DNA of 64,000 nucleotides from an uncultured Paracoccus sp. (GCF_947496875.1 NZ_CANMEH010000005.1:1-64000), one strand, 5' to 3'. Numbered from the stretch's first letter, positions 38,268 to 48,581 are shown. Numbers and translations are program-made. The notes: generated from the sequence alone by a model not told the origin.

Positions 38268-38692
38268 ACCGCTGGCTGTTCAAGTCGGAACCCGACGTGT
38301 TCGGCTGGGACGACCTGGTCGCCAAGGGGAAGGCGGGCGAGGAGTGGGACGGCGTCCGCTCGGTCCAGGCGCGCAACATCATGCGCGAGATGAAGCGCGG
38401 CGACCGGGGCTTCTTCTATCATTCGAACACCGGCAAGGCGGTGGTCGGCATCGTCGAGGTGATCGCCGAGGCACATCCGGACTCGACAGCCGAAGATCCG
38501 AAATGGGAATGCGTGGACGTGCGCGCCGTGGAACCACTGCCGCGGCCGGTCACCCTGGCCGAGATCAAGGCCGATGCGCGTTTCGCCGACATGGTGCTGG
38601 TCCGCAATTCGCGCCTGTCGGTGCAGCCGGTGAGCGCGTCGGAATGGGACATGATCGTCGATCTGGCCGGGCAGGCCGCCGAAGGGGAGTGA
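38264..38692 (+). CDS. EVE domain protein
   Basis: A 142-residue protein of the EVE (PUA-like) family: NRWLFKSEPDVFGWDDL at the start, DGVRSVQARNIMREMKRGD, GFFYHSNTGKAVVGIVEV and a C-terminal VQPVSASEWDMIVDL. EVE folds bind modified bases in DNA or RNA. GTG 38264 overlaps the yciI stop (GTGA); ATG 38246 would extend it backwards into yciI by six residues. Cytoplasmic, probably a nucleic-acid modification reader. Confidence 0.9.
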   Translation: MNRWLFKSEPDVFGWDDLVAKGKAGEEWDGVRSVQARNIMREMKRGDRGFFYHSNTGKAVVGIVEVIAEAHPDSTAEDPKWECVDVRAVEPLPRPVTLAEIKADARFADMVLVRNSRLSVQPVSASEWDMIVDLAGQAAEGE

Positions 38693-38696
38693 AGGA

Positions 38697-39089
38697 ATGG
38701 AACTGCTGATCGTGATCATGGCGGCGGTGCTCGCCTGGGTCGTCGGGGCGATCTGGTATCGGCTGACCGACAATGTCTACGCCGATGCCTCGGCCCTGCA
38801 GGTCCGCAACATCGGCCACCCGCAGTCCAGATCGGTGGTGCCATATCTTCAGGCCGGCATCGCGCTGGTAGCGGTGGCCGCCATGATGCGCATCCTGTTC
38901 GTCCGCGCCGGCATCGACGGGCTGCTGGCGGGCATCGCCTGGGGGGCCGGGCTGGGCGCGTTCATGGTGGCGCCCTGGTTCGTGATCGAGAACACCTATT
39001 CCACCCGGCCGTTGATCATGACGCTGGTGGACATGGCCTATGCCGTCATGGCCTGCGCCCTTCTGGGCGCCATCATGGGCGGCGTCTGA
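38697..39089 (+). CDS. DUF1761 membrane protein
   Basis: A 130-residue protein with four hydrophobic segments, beginning MELLIVIMAAVLAWVVGAIWY and including GLLAGIAWGAGLGAFMVAP and IMTLVDMAYAVMACALLG. It matches DUF1761, a small membrane family of unknown function. It starts four bases after the EVE stop with GAAGGA nearby and ends the tsaD-gpsA-yciI-EVE run. Confidence 0.82.
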   Translation: MELLIVIMAAVLAWVVGAIWYRLTDNVYADASALQVRNIGHPQSRSVVPYLQAGIALVAVAAMMRILFVRAGIDGLLAGIAWGAGLGAFMVAPWFVIENTYSTRPLIMTLVDMAYAVMACALLGAIMGGV

Positions 39090-39264
39090 TCACCCCGGCA
39101 CCGGCGCCCTCCGCTGCTGCCCCGCACAGCTGAACGACGGTGTTCGGCGGCGGACGCGCGTGCGCGGCTCGGCTTCCGCGCCTGTCCGTTCGACTGGACG
39201 CGGCCACAGGCGCTTGCCCTTGCCCGGCACAGTTCTTAAACCCCGGGGCGCAAGCGGAGGTGAC

Positions 39265-41049
39265 ATGGCGCGCAAGCCCAGATCAGACGTGGACCGGCCC
39301 ACGACCAAGCGGGTCGGCGCATTGAAGGCGCTGTGGCCCTTTGTCCGTCCCTATCGCGCCTTGCTGACCGCCGCGCTGGTGGCGCTGGCAATCACCGCGT
39401 CGATCAGCCTGATCCTGCCGCTGGCGGTGCGCCGGATCGTCGACGGCTTCGACCAGGGCGCGCAGCTTCTGGACAAGTATTTCGTGGCCGCGCTGGGGAT
39501 CACTGCGCTGCTCGCCGTGGGCACGGCGCTGCGTTATGCGCTGGTGACCCGGCTGGGCGAACGGGTCGTGGCCGATATCCGCAAGGCGGTGTTCGACCGG
39601 GTGATCGGCCTGTCGCCGGCTTTCTACGAGAAGGTGATGACCGGCGAGATCATCAGCCGCATCACCACTGACACCACCCTGATCCTCTCGGTAATCGGCT
39701 CGTCGGTCTCCCTGGCCCTGCGCCAGACGCTGGTGGCGATCGGCGGCTTGGGGATGCTGCTGCTGACCTCGGCCAAGCTGACCGGTCTGCTGCTGCTGCT
39801 GGTGCCGGTGGTGGTCGTGCCGATCATCGTGCTGGGTCGCCGGCTGCGCGTGCTGGCCCGCCAGAACCAGGACTGGATCGCCACGTCGTCGGGCTCGGCC
39901 TCGGAAAGCCTGCTGGCCGCGCAGACGGTCCAGGCCTTCACGCATGAGGACGCCACCCGGGCCGATTTCGCCCAGGTGACCGAGCGGTCCTTCGACGCCG
40001 CGCGCCAGCGCATCGCGACGCGGGCCGTCATGACGGCGCTGGTGATCTTTCTGATCTTTGCCGGGGTCACCGGGGTGCTGTGGGTCGGGGCCCGCGACGT
40101 CCGCGCCGAGTTGATGACGGTGGGCGAGCTGGTGCAGTTCGTCATCTACGCGGTGATGGTCGCAGGCTCGATCGGCGCGCTGTCCGAGATCTGGGGCGAA
40201 CTGCAGCGCGCCGCCGGGGCAACCGAACGGCTGGGCGAGCTCCTGGCGACCGATGACAGCATCAGCGATCCTGCCGACCCCGTCCCGCTGCCGCGCCCGG
40301 TGCGCGGTCGCATCGACCTGCAGGACGTCACTTTCCATTATCCCGCCCGGCCCGACGTCTCGGCGCTGGAAAATGTCACGCTGAATGTCGCGGCGGGCGA
40401 GACCGTGGCCCTGGTCGGCCCCTCGGGTTCCGGCAAGACCACGATCATCCAGCTGATCCAGCGCTTCCGCGATCCCCACGGCGGCAGGGTGCTGATCGAC
40501 GGGATCGACCTGCGGCAGATGTCACGGCATGATTTCCGCCAGGCCATCGCGCTGGTCCCGCAGGACCCGGTCATCTTCGGCGCGACGGCCCGCGACAACA
40601 TCCGCTTCGGCCGTCCCGACGCGACTGAGGACGAGATCGTCGCCGCGGCCAAGGCTGCCCATGCCGACGAATTCCTGCGCGCGTTGCCGGACGGCTATGA
40701 CAGCCAGGTGGGCGAACGCGGGGTCATGCTGTCGGGGGGGCAGAAGCAGCGCATCGCGATTGCCCGCGCGATCCTGCGGGACGCACCGATCCTGCTGTTG
40801 GACGAGGCGACCAGCGCGCTGGACTCCGAGTCCGAAAGCCTGGTGCAGGAGGCTGTCGATCGACTGGCCCGCGGCCGAACTACCATCGTGATCGCGCACC
40901 GGCTGTCCACGGTCAAACAGGCCGACCGGATCGTCGTCATGGAACATGGCCGCATCGTGCAGCAAGGCACCCATGACGACCTTATCGCGCGAGGTGGGCT
41001 ATACGCGCGACTGGCGCGGCTGCAATTCACCGACGGTCTGGCGGCCTGA
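39265..41049 (+). CDS. ABC exporter with fused transmembrane and ATPase domains
   Basis: A 594-residue half-transporter of the MsbA/ABCB type. Residues about 25-320 form six transmembrane helices; the ATPase follows with GPSGSGKTT (Walker A), LSGGQKQRIAIARA (signature), ILLLDEATSALD (Walker B) and AHRLSTV (H-loop). HYPARPDVSALENV is the A-loop region. It should homodimerise and export a hydrophobic substrate or lipid; nothing in the sequence fixes the substrate. GGAGG lies before ATG 39265. It is transcribed after a 175-bp gap from the DUF1761 gene. Confidence 0.92.
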   Translation: MARKPRSDVDRPTTKRVGALKALWPFVRPYRALLTAALVALAITASISLILPLAVRRIVDGFDQGAQLLDKYFVAALGITALLAVGTALRYALVTRLGERVVADIRKAVFDRVIGLSPAFYEKVMTGEIISRITTDTTLILSVIGSSVSLALRQTLVAIGGLGMLLLTSAKLTGLLLLLVPVVVVPIIVLGRRLRVLARQNQDWIATSSGSASESLLAAQTVQAFTHEDATRADFAQVTERSFDAARQRIATRAVMTALVIFLIFAGVTGVLWVGARDVRAELMTVGELVQFVIYAVMVAGSIGALSEIWGELQRAAGATERLGELLATDDSISDPADPVPLPRPVRGRIDLQDVTFHYPARPDVSALENVTLNVAAGETVALVGPSGSGKTTIIQLIQRFRDPHGGRVLIDGIDLRQMSRHDFRQAIALVPQDPVIFGATARDNIRFGRPDATEDEIVAAAKAAHADEFLRALPDGYDSQVGERGVMLSGGQKQRIAIARAILRDAPILLLDEATSALDSESESLVQEAVDRLARGRTTIVIAHRLSTVKQADRIVVMEHGRIVQQGTHDDLIARGGLYARLARLQFTDGLAA

Positions 41050-41063
41050 TCGGCGCGGCAGCG

Positions 41064-41290
41064 GGTTGATCACCAGGCGGAAGCGGGCCGTGGAGGGGCG
41101 CAGTCTTGCCACGCCATTCCAGCGCGCCAGCACCAACACCGGCAGCAGGTGAGCCGTTCGGTCGAACCGGGCCGCGTCGCGACTGCTGCCCATGCCGCTG
41201 TCACGGGTTCCGCCACAGGGCAGCGCCGGCTGTGCCTCCTGCAGCAGCCCGTCGTTGATCGTGACCCCGGCCGCCGCGACGCCGTTCGCG
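41064..41290 (-). pseudogene. Aldehyde dehydrogenase C-terminal remnant (coniferyl-aldehyde type)
   Basis: The minus strand encodes GVTINDGLLQEAQPALPCGG, then DSGMGSSRDAARFDR and VLARWNGVARLRPS, matching the last 75 residues of coniferyl-aldehyde-type aldehyde dehydrogenases (GGVTINDxLLHxAQ, SGMGxxHGxxGF, RWNGxxLLRPP). The catalytic Cys and the whole NAD-binding part are absent, and several conserved positions are changed (for example the His-Gly pair). It sits in the 358-bp gap between the ABC exporter and zapE, in opposite orientation, as a leftover of a deleted gene. Confidence 0.75.
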
Positions 41291-41407
41291 GACCACGGAT
41301 CATCGGCAAGGTGCCGCCTCGGGCCCGAACACCGCGTGAGGGAGAGCGGTGCAGAACCGGTGCGATCCCCCTTGCGGCCTTGCACGGGTTTTGGCACGGG
41401 GGGCGCC

Positions 41408-42535
41408 ATGACGCATGCTGGCCCGGTCACCACCCTTTTCGAACGCGCCGTCCGCGAGGGGCGGATCAAGGACGATCCCGAACAGCGCGACGTTCTGCCG
41501 ATCCTCGACCGCATCGTGCAGGGCCTTGCCGCGCGGCCGCAGCCGTCCGGCAACGGTGGCGGCTGGCTGGGCCGGCTGTTTGGCGCCGCCGCCCCCACCG
41601 CGGCCGCGCCGCGCGGGCTGTACCTGTGGGGCGGGGTCGGGCGCGGCAAGTCGATGCTGATGGACCTGACCATGCAGGCGGCACCGATCGAGGCCAAGCG
41701 CCGCGTCCATTTCCACGCCTTCATGCAGGAGGTACAGGCCGGTCTGACCGCCGCACGCCGCACCGGGGCACAGGACGTCGTCCGCCCGGTGGCCGAGCGG
41801 ATCGCGGCCGAGACACGGCTGCTGTGCTTTGACGAGATGCAGATCACCGACATTGCCGACGCGATGATCGTCGGCCGGTTGTTCCAGCTGCTGTTCGATG
41901 CCGGGGTGACGGTGGTCACCACCTCGAACCGGGTGCCCGAGGATCTGTACAAGCACGGGCTGAACCGGCAGCTGTTCCTGCCCTTCATCGCCCTGATCCG
42001 GGATCGTCTGGACGTCGTGCACCTGGACAGCATCCGCGACCACCGGCAGGGCCGCCGGACCGGCGACCAGGTCTGGTTCGTGCCCGCGGACGCCGCCGCG
42101 CGGCGCGAACTGGACGCGGTATGGGACGATCTGACCGACTGTGCCGATCCGGGGCAGCTGCGGCTTGCCGTCAACGGCCGCATGGTGGTTCTGCCCGGAG
42201 GGTGTGACCGGGTCGCCCGTGCGTCCTTCGACGATCTGTGCAGTCGGGCCTTGGGTCCGGCCGATTATCTGGCGATCGCCCAGGCCCTTGACGTCCTGAT
42301 CATCGACGATATCCCACGGCTGGGCTCGCAGAACTTCGATGCGGCCCGGCGGTTCGTGACGCTGGTCGACACGCTTTACGAGGCCAGGGTCCGGCTGATC
42401 GCCAGTGCCGCCGCCGATCCCGAGGAGCTGTACGTCAAGGGCACCGGCAGCTTCGAATTCCAGCGCACCGCCAGCCGCCTGCACGAGATGCGCGACGCGA
42501 CCTGGGGCAGGGTCGGGGGAATGGCTGCCGGCTGA
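41408..42535 (+). CDS. zapE: Cell division ATPase ZapE (AFG1-like)
   Basis: A 375-residue AFG1/ZapE ATPase. LYLWGGVGRGKSMLMDLTM contains Walker A, VHFHAFMQEV follows as in the family, LLCFDEMQITDIADAMI is Walker B, and TTSNRVPEDLYKHGLNR and DVLIIDDIPRLGSQNFDAARR are further signatures. In E. coli ZapE binds the Z-ring and helps constriction; the mitochondrial homologue acts in protein quality control. ATG 41408 is selected because the frame upstream lacks protein character and overlaps the aldehyde dehydrogenase remnant. Confidence 0.93.
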   Translation: MTHAGPVTTLFERAVREGRIKDDPEQRDVLPILDRIVQGLAARPQPSGNGGGWLGRLFGAAAPTAAAPRGLYLWGGVGRGKSMLMDLTMQAAPIEAKRRVHFHAFMQEVQAGLTAARRTGAQDVVRPVAERIAAETRLLCFDEMQITDIADAMIVGRLFQLLFDAGVTVVTTSNRVPEDLYKHGLNRQLFLPFIALIRDRLDVVHLDSIRDHRQGRRTGDQVWFVPADAAARRELDAVWDDLTDCADPGQLRLAVNGRMVVLPGGCDRVARASFDDLCSRALGPADYLAIAQALDVLIIDDIPRLGSQNFDAARRFVTLVDTLYEARVRLIASAAADPEELYVKGTGSFEFQRTASRLHEMRDATWGRVGGMAAG

Positions 42536-42574
42536 CGTCACCGGCCTCTGCCTGGCCGGTTGCCGCGATTGGGG

Positions 42575-42930
42575 TCACAGCAGGAAGCAGTCGCTCCCCA
42601 GATCGTCGAGGTCGAACCCCGCGATACGCAGCGTCCCCACCCCCAGGTCGATGACGACGGCCCTGCCGGTCAGGGTCGCTGCCGCGCGAACGGCCGACAG
42701 GCTGTCGAACGCCACGGACAGGTCGATGACGTCCTGCCCCGGCTGGAAATCCTTGATGACGTCGCGCCCGCCGCCGGCGATGACAAACCGGTCCGCGCCG
42801 GCGTCGCCGCGCAGCACGTCGTTGCCGGCACCGCCGCCGCTGCTATCCATCTGGTCGTTGCCGTCCCCGCCAGCAGGGTGTCCCGTGCGGCTTCGCCCCG
42901 CAGATGAGCGTGCACTCGCTGCGCCACCCA
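42575..42930 (-). pseudogene. RTX calcium-binding C-terminus, frameshifted and 5'-truncated
   Basis: One minus-strand frame encodes LRGEAARDTLLAG and, after a shift at the G-run complementary to 42865-42868, another encodes GGDGNDQMDSSGGGAGNDVL, then GDAGADRFVIAGGGRDVI, KDFQPGQDVIDLS and a C-terminus ending DDLGSDCFLL. These are nonapeptide RTX repeats and the terminal domain of type I secreted proteins. One missing base in the G-run explains the break. No start or effector domain is present, so this is a decayed remnant; a sequencing error at the homopolymer would only mend the frame, not the missing 5' part. Confidence 0.72.
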
Positions 42931-42992
42931 CCCCGCGGGTGCCGCCGGATCGCATGAGAAACAACAAATCTACGGTCTGAAGCTGCCGGCGG

Positions 42993-44270
42993 TCAGCCGT
43001 TCTCGCGCAGGACCAGACCGGCCAGGTACAGCGATCCGCAGATCAGCATCCGCGCGCCCGGGTGGGCCGCAGCAAGCTCCCCGACCGCCCCCATCAGGTC
43101 GTCGGCGACCCCGGCGGGCAGCCCGGCCCGCGCCGCGGCGCCGGCGGTTTCGGCCGCCGGGAGGGTGTTCGTCTCGCTCGGAATCGACACCGCCGTCAGG
43201 CTGTCCGCGACGCCCGCCATCGGCCGCATGTAGCCCGCGACATCCTTGGTGTTCAGCATGCCGCAGATCAGGTGCACCGGCCGGCGCGGCAGGCCGCGCA
43301 GCGTCTCGGCCACCGCATCGGCGCCGGCCGGGTTGTGGCCACCATCCAGCCACAGTTCGCACCCGGATGCCGCCGCCGCCTCGACCAGCGGCCCGCGCGT
43401 CAGCCGCTGCATCCGGGCCGGCCACACCGCCCGGGTCATCGCGCCGGCTGCCTCTGCCTGGCCGAAGCCGAGCGCACGCAGCGCGGCAATGGCGGTGCCG
43501 GCATTGTCGATCTGGAACGGACCCGTCAACCTTGGCAGGGGCAGGTCCAGCAGGCCACGGTCATCCTGAAAGACCAGGGCGTCGCCCTCGCGGGCCGCTG
43601 ACCAGTGCTGGCTGTGGATCGACAGCGGGCAGCCAAGCCGCGCGGCCCGCGCCTCGATCACCGCCAGCGCCGCATCGTCCTGGCGGGCGACGACGCAGGG
43701 CACGCCCCGCTTCAGTATGCCGGCCTTTTCCCCCGCGATCTGTTCCAGCGTCTCGCCCAGGTACTGGGTATGGTCGATGCTGATCGGGGTGATCACGGTC
43801 AGTCGGGGTGTGGCGATCACGTTGGTGGCGTCGAGCCGCCCGCCCAGACCCACCTCGAGCAGCGTGAAGTCGGCCGCGGTTCGTGCAAAGGCGAGGAAGG
43901 CGGCTGCTGTGGTCACCTCGAAAAAGGTGATCGGCCGCCCGGCGTTCACCTTCTCGACCTCGGCTAGCAGCTCGGCCAAAAGGTCGTCGGCGATGTCGCC
44001 GTCCGGCAGGCGGATGCGTTCGTTGAAGCGTGCCAGATGCGGCGAGGTATAGGCGTGCACCCGCAACCCCGCGGTCTCTAGCCCGGCGCGGATCATCGCC
44101 AGGGTCGAGCCCTTGCCGTTGGTGCCGGCGATGTGGATCACCGGCGGAACGGCGGCCTCCGGGTTGCCGAGATTGTCCAGCAGTGCCCGCAGCCGGTCGA
44201 GCGACAGGTCGATCATCTTCGGGTGCAGCCGGGTAAGCCGGGCCAGCAGCGCGTCGGCGTCGCGGCTCAT
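42993..44270 (-). CDS. folC: Folylpolyglutamate synthase / dihydrofolate synthase
   Basis: A 425-residue ATP-dependent ligase that makes dihydrofolate and adds glutamates to folates. LTRLHPKMIDLSLDRLRALL opens it, HIAGTNGKGSTLAMI is the P-loop, then YTSPHLARFNERIRL, LLEVGLGGRLDATNVI, SIDHTQYLGETLEQIAGEKAGILK and LWLDGGHNPAGADAVAE. ATG 44270 is ten bases from the accD stop; the pair forms the usual accD-folC operon. The upstream ATG 44306 falls inside accD. Confidence 0.96.
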   Translation of the reverse strand: MSRDADALLARLTRLHPKMIDLSLDRLRALLDNLGNPEAAVPPVIHIAGTNGKGSTLAMIRAGLETAGLRVHAYTSPHLARFNERIRLPDGDIADDLLAELLAEVEKVNAGRPITFFEVTTAAAFLAFARTAADFTLLEVGLGGRLDATNVIATPRLTVITPISIDHTQYLGETLEQIAGEKAGILKRGVPCVVARQDDAALAVIEARAARLGCPLSIHSQHWSAAREGDALVFQDDRGLLDLPLPRLTGPFQIDNAGTAIAALRALGFGQAEAAGAMTRAVWPARMQRLTRGPLVEAAAASGCELWLDGGHNPAGADAVAETLRGLPRRPVHLICGMLNTKDVAGYMRPMAGVADSLTAVSIPSETNTLPAAETAGAAARAGLPAGVADDLMGAVGELAAAHPGARMLICGSLYLAGLVLRENG

Positions 44271-44280
44271 GACGCGCCCG

Positions 44281-45216
44281 TCAGGCGGTGGCCGCGGCGG
44301 CCTCATCCTCGGCCGCCAGCGCCGACGGAATGACGCCGGGGGCGGGCAGGTCGCCTGCGATCGGGGCCGATTGCCGGGTCAGCATGCGCAGGATCGAGAT
44401 CAGTTCCTCGCGCAGCTTGCGGCGGTGGGTCACCCGATCCAGCATCCCGTGTTCCAGCAGGTATTCGGCCCGCTGGAATCCTTCGGGCAGCTTTTCGCGG
44501 ATCGTCTGTTCGATGACCCGCGGCCCCGCAAAGCAGATCAGCGCGTTCGGTTCGGCGATCTGGACGTCGCCCAGCATCGCATAGGACGCGGTGACCCCGC
44601 CGGTGGTCGGATGGGTCAGCACCACCACATAGGGCAGCCGGGCTTCCTTGAGCATCTGCACGGCCACCGTGGTCCGGGGCATCTGCATCAGCGACAGGAT
44701 CCCTTCCTGCATCCGCGCGCCGCCGGCAGCCGAGAACAGCACCAGCGGGCGGCGCAGCTTGATGGCCCGCTCGGCCGCGGCAATGACGGCGTTCCCGACA
44801 TACATGCCCATCGAGCCGCCCATGAAGCTGAAATCCTGCGCCGCGGCAACGATCGGGGTCCGCCCCATCTCGCCCTCGGCCACCAGCATCGCTTCCTTTT
44901 CGCCGGTCTGCTTCTGCGCGGCCTTCAGGCGCTCGGGGTATTTCTTCTGGTCCTTGAAGTGCAGCGGATCGACGATCGGATCGGGCACCTTGACCTCGAC
45001 AAAGGCGCCGCCGTCGAACAGCGCAGTGAACCGCGCCCGCGGGCTGATCGCCAGATGGTGGTCGCAACTGGTGCAGACGTTCAGGTTGTCGGCGAGCTCC
45101 CGGTGGAACAGCATGGTTCCGCAATCCGGGCACTTGGTCCACAGGTTCTCGGGGACCTCCCGGCGCGAGAACAGCGAGTTGATGCGCGGCCGAACGTAGT
45201 TCGAAATCCAGTTCAT
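44281..45216 (-). CDS. accD: Acetyl-CoA carboxylase carboxyltransferase subunit beta
   Basis: A 311-residue subunit that transfers carboxyl from carboxybiotin to acetyl-CoA, with AccA, for fatty acid synthesis. It starts [16 protein letters not shown], has the zinc ribbon CPDCGTML and CTSCDHH, and carboxyltransferase motifs [42 protein letters not shown] and [14 protein letters not shown] 45216 is preferred to a long frame from 45327, which has a normal family length. Cytoplasmic, first gene before folC. Confidence 0.97.
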   Translation of the reverse strand: MNWISNYVRPRINSLFSRREVPENLWTKCPDCGTMLFHRELADNLNVCTSCDHHLAISPRARFTALFDGGAFVEVKVPDPIVDPLHFKDQKKYPERLKAAQKQTGEKEAMLVAEGEMGRTPIVAAAQDFSFMGGSMGMYVGNAVIAAAERAIKLRRPLVLFSAAGGARMQEGILSLMQMPRTTVAVQMLKEARLPYVVVLTHPTTGGVTASYAMLGDVQIAEPNALICFAGPRVIEQTIREKLPEGFQRAEYLLEHGMLDRVTHRRKLREELISILRMLTRQSAPIAGDLPAPGVIPSALAAEDEAAAATA

Positions 45217-45313
45217 CCAGACAGGCCTTTCGCGCGGTCGTGCATCGGGTGCGGGTGAGATATGCCGCACTGCCGCGGATTGCAATTCCGGCAGGCTGAC
45301 GTTAGCTGCCGTG

Positions 45314-46741
45314 ATGCGCGCAGACATTCCGATCCTATTGCATTACGGGGTGACCGTGGCCGCCGTGGTGCGGCTGCTGCTGCGCCCCCGTATCGAACCC
45401 GCGGCCCGGCTCGCCTGGGCGCTGGTGATCTTCGTCCTGCCGATCCTTGGCATCGCCGCCTATGTCCTGTTCGGCGAGATCCGGGTCGGCCGCGCCGAGC
45501 TGCGGGCCCGGCGCGGCGCCCGCCAGCAGGTCTCGGCGCTGTACGAACAGAGCGCGCCGCCAGCGCCGTCCCTGCCCTATGCCGCGATACCCGTTGCTGA
45601 ATCCGGTCACGCGGTCGGCGGACTGCCCGTGGTCGGCGGCAACCGGATTTCGCTGCTGGCCGAGGATGACAGTGCCTTCGACCCCGTGATCGCCGCCATC
45701 GACGCGGCGGGCGACCACGTCCACCTGCTGTTCTACATCTGGCTGGCCGACGCCTCGGGCGGCCGGGTTGCCGCGGCCGCGATCCGCGCGGCCGAACGGG
45801 GTGTCACGGTCCGCGTCATCGTGGACGCGATCGGATCGCGCAGCTTCATGCGGTCACCCTGGTGGGCCCGGATGGTCGAGGCCGGCGTCGAATGCCGGGC
45901 GGCGCTGCCCGTGGGCATTCCCATGATGCGCGCGCTGGTGCACAGGCTGGACCTGCGCAACCACCGCAAGATCGTCCTGGTCGACGGCGCGGTCGCGTTT
46001 ACGGGCAGCCGCAACTGCGCCGACCTGGCATTCCGGCCCAAGCTGCGGTTTTCGCCCTGGATCGACATCCTGGTGCAGGCGCAGGGGCCGGTCGTCCGGC
46101 AGATGCAGACCGCCTTCATCGTGGACTGGGTCGACGCCGGGGGTGAGTATCTGCCGCGGCTTCTGGAGGTGCCGGGGGATGAGGCGCGGGGCAGCGTCGC
46201 GGCCCAGGTGATACCGACCGGACCCGACCGTCACGGCGGGTCGATGTCGGAATGCCTGTCAACGCTGGTCCATGCGGCACGCGAACGGATCATGATCTGC
46301 ACGCCCTACTACATCCCCGACGAGGCGCTGGATTCGGCCATTCGGGCGGCGGCCCGGCGCGGCGTCGAGGTGCACATGATCCTGCCGGAGCGCAACGACT
46401 CGGTGCTGGTGGCGGCGACGAACCAAGGGTTCTGGCGCGCCCTGCTGGAGGCCGGCGTCCAGCTGCACCTGTTCCGCCCCGGCCTGCTGCACGCCAAGAT
46501 CGTCACCGTGGACGGGCTGATGGGCATCATCGGCAGCGCCAACCTGGACCGCCGCAGTTTCGAGCTGAACTATGAACTCAACATGTTCCTGTGCGATGCG
46601 GACACGATCGCAGCTCTGGACATGCGCCAGCGCAGCTACCTCGATCGGGCCCGTCCCATGACGATCGAGGAAGTCCGCGCCTGGCCCTGGTGGCAGCGGA
46701 TGCGCAACAACGTGCTGGCCCTGGCGGCACCGCTGCTGTGA
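45314..46741 (+). CDS. cls: Cardiolipin synthase
   Basis: A 475-residue phospholipase-D-superfamily enzyme that condenses phosphatidylglycerols to cardiolipin. Two N-terminal helices ([17 protein letters not shown] and [20 protein letters not shown]) anchor it. Two HKD motifs are complete: [18 protein letters not shown] and [29 protein letters not shown] and [14 protein letters not shown] are further signatures. ATG 45314 directly follows GTG 45311, either may be used. Divergent from accD with a 97-bp gap. Confidence 0.93.
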   Translation: MRADIPILLHYGVTVAAVVRLLLRPRIEPAARLAWALVIFVLPILGIAAYVLFGEIRVGRAELRARRGARQQVSALYEQSAPPAPSLPYAAIPVAESGHAVGGLPVVGGNRISLLAEDDSAFDPVIAAIDAAGDHVHLLFYIWLADASGGRVAAAAIRAAERGVTVRVIVDAIGSRSFMRSPWWARMVEAGVECRAALPVGIPMMRALVHRLDLRNHRKIVLVDGAVAFTGSRNCADLAFRPKLRFSPWIDILVQAQGPVVRQMQTAFIVDWVDAGGEYLPRLLEVPGDEARGSVAAQVIPTGPDRHGGSMSECLSTLVHAARERIMICTPYYIPDEALDSAIRAAARRGVEVHMILPERNDSVLVAATNQGFWRALLEAGVQLHLFRPGLLHAKIVTVDGLMGIIGSANLDRRSFELNYELNMFLCDADTIAALDMRQRSYLDRARPMTIEEVRAWPWWQRMRNNVLALAAPLL

Positions 46742-46842
46742 CCCCCTGCGGGCGCCTGGCTTTGCCGGCGCACCGGGTGCTGCGCCCTTGCCCGACGCCG
46801 CGTGCGGCACTATGCCCGGCATGAGCCAGAAGGGGATAGCCG

Positions 46843-48576
46843 ATGCGAAACGCGCGCTTTGACAAGTCGAAACTGCCCAGCCGTCACGTCACCGAGGGGC
46901 CGTCGCGGGCCGCGCATCGCAGCTATCTCTACGCCATGGGGATCACCGAGGAAGAGATCCACCAGCCGCTGGTCGGCGTCGCCACCTGCTGGAACGAGGC
47001 GGCGCCCTGCAACATCGCGCTGAACCGGCAGGCGCAGGTCGCCAAGATGGGCGTCAAGAAGGGCGGTGGCACGCCGCGGGAATTCACCACCATCACCGTG
47101 ACCGACGGCATCGCGATGGGGCACGAAGGGATGCGGTCGTCGCTGGCCAGCCGTGACGCCATCGCCGACACGGTCGAACTGACCATGCGCGGCCACTGTT
47201 ATGACGCGCTGGTGGGCCTGGCCGGGTGCGACAAGTCGCTGCCGGGCATGATGATGGCGATGGTGCGGCTGAACGTGCCGAGCGTCTTCATCTATGGCGG
47301 GTCGATCCTGCCGGGCAGGTACAAGGGCCGGGACATCGTCGTGCAGGACATGTTCGAGGCCGCGGGCCAGCACGCGGCCGGCCTGATCTCGGATGCGGAA
47401 CTGGCGATCATGGAACGGCTGGCCTGCCCGTCGGCGGGGGCCTGCGGCGGACAGTACACGGCGAATACCATGGCCTGCGTGAGCGAGGCGATCGGCCTGG
47501 CCCTGATGAATTCGTCCGGCGCACCCGCGCCCTATGAATCGCGCGACATGTTCTGCGACGCGTCGGGCGTGGCGGTGATGAACCTGCTGGAAAAGAACAT
47601 CCGAGCCCGTGACATCGTCACCCGCAAGAGCCTGGAGAATGCGGCGCGCGTGGTGGCCTGCACCGGCGGGTCCACGAATGCGGGGCTGCACCTGCCTGCC
47701 ATCGCGCACGAGGCGGGGATCGAGTTCGACCTGTTCGACGTCTGCGACATCTTCCACGACACGCCGTATTTCGTGAATCTGCGTCCCGGCGGGGACTATG
47801 TCGCCAAGGACCTGTTCGAGGTGGGCGGCGTGCCCGTGGTGCTGAAGGAACTGGCCAAGGCGGGGCTGCTGCATCTGGACTGCATCACGGCGTCGGGCCG
47901 GACCCTTGGCGAGGAGCTGGACGAGATCCGGGGCGAGCCGGACGGCAAGGTCATCCACCCGGTCGAGACGCCGATCACCCGGACCGGCGGGGTCGTCGGG
48001 CTGAAAGGCAACCTGGCCCCCGAAGGGGCAATCGTGAAGGTCGCCGGGATGAGCGAGGCGGATCAGGTCTTCAGCGGTCCCGCCCTCGTCTTCGAATGCG
48101 AGGAAGACGCGTTCGAGGCGGTGCAGAGCCGCAATTATCAGGAAGGCTGCGTCTTCGTGATCCGCAACGAGGGGCCGGCGGGGGGGCCGGGCATGCGCGA
48201 GATGCTGGCGACCACCGCGGCGCTGTCGGGCCAAGGAATGGGCAAGAAGGTGGCGCTGATCACCGACGGTCGCTTCTCGGGCGCGACACGCGGGTTCTGC
48301 GTGGGCCATGTGGGGCCGGAATCGGCCCATGGCGGGCCGATCGCGCTGATCCGCAACGGCGACACCATCACCATCGACGCGATCCGCGGCACCATCGACG
48401 TGGACCTGTCGGACGAGGAACTGGCGGCGCGCAAGGCCGAGTGGGCCGGTCCGCGCAAGACCGACTACGCCTCGGGTGCGCTGTGGAAATACGCGCAGCT
48501 GGTCGGCGGTGCCCGCCTTGGCGCCGTGACCCATCCGGGCGCCAAGGCCGAGACGCACGTCTACATGGACCAGTAG
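46843..48576 (+). CDS. ilvD: Dihydroxy-acid dehydratase
   Basis: A 577-residue Fe-S dehydratase of valine, leucine and isoleucine synthesis. Cluster-binding Cys are in VATCWNEAAPC, GLAGCDKSLPG and CPSAGACGGQYTANTM. ACTGGSTNAGLHLPA and LITDGRFSGATRGFCVGHV are signatures. The length is full. AAGGGGA precedes ATG 46843. The DUF6478 remnant begins five bases after its stop, so the two were one operon. Confidence 0.96.
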   Translation: MRNARFDKSKLPSRHVTEGPSRAAHRSYLYAMGITEEEIHQPLVGVATCWNEAAPCNIALNRQAQVAKMGVKKGGGTPREFTTITVTDGIAMGHEGMRSSLASRDAIADTVELTMRGHCYDALVGLAGCDKSLPGMMMAMVRLNVPSVFIYGGSILPGRYKGRDIVVQDMFEAAGQHAAGLISDAELAIMERLACPSAGACGGQYTANTMACVSEAIGLALMNSSGAPAPYESRDMFCDASGVAVMNLLEKNIRARDIVTRKSLENAARVVACTGGSTNAGLHLPAIAHEAGIEFDLFDVCDIFHDTPYFVNLRPGGDYVAKDLFEVGGVPVVLKELAKAGLLHLDCITASGRTLGEELDEIRGEPDGKVIHPVETPITRTGGVVGLKGNLAPEGAIVKVAGMSEADQVFSGPALVFECEEDAFEAVQSRNYQEGCVFVIRNEGPAGGPGMREMLATTAALSGQGMGKKVALITDGRFSGATRGFCVGHVGPESAHGGPIALIRNGDTITIDAIRGTIDVDLSDEELAARKAEWAGPRKTDYASGALWKYAQLVGGARLGAVTHPGAKAETHVYMDQ

Positions 48577-48581
48577 GCGCC

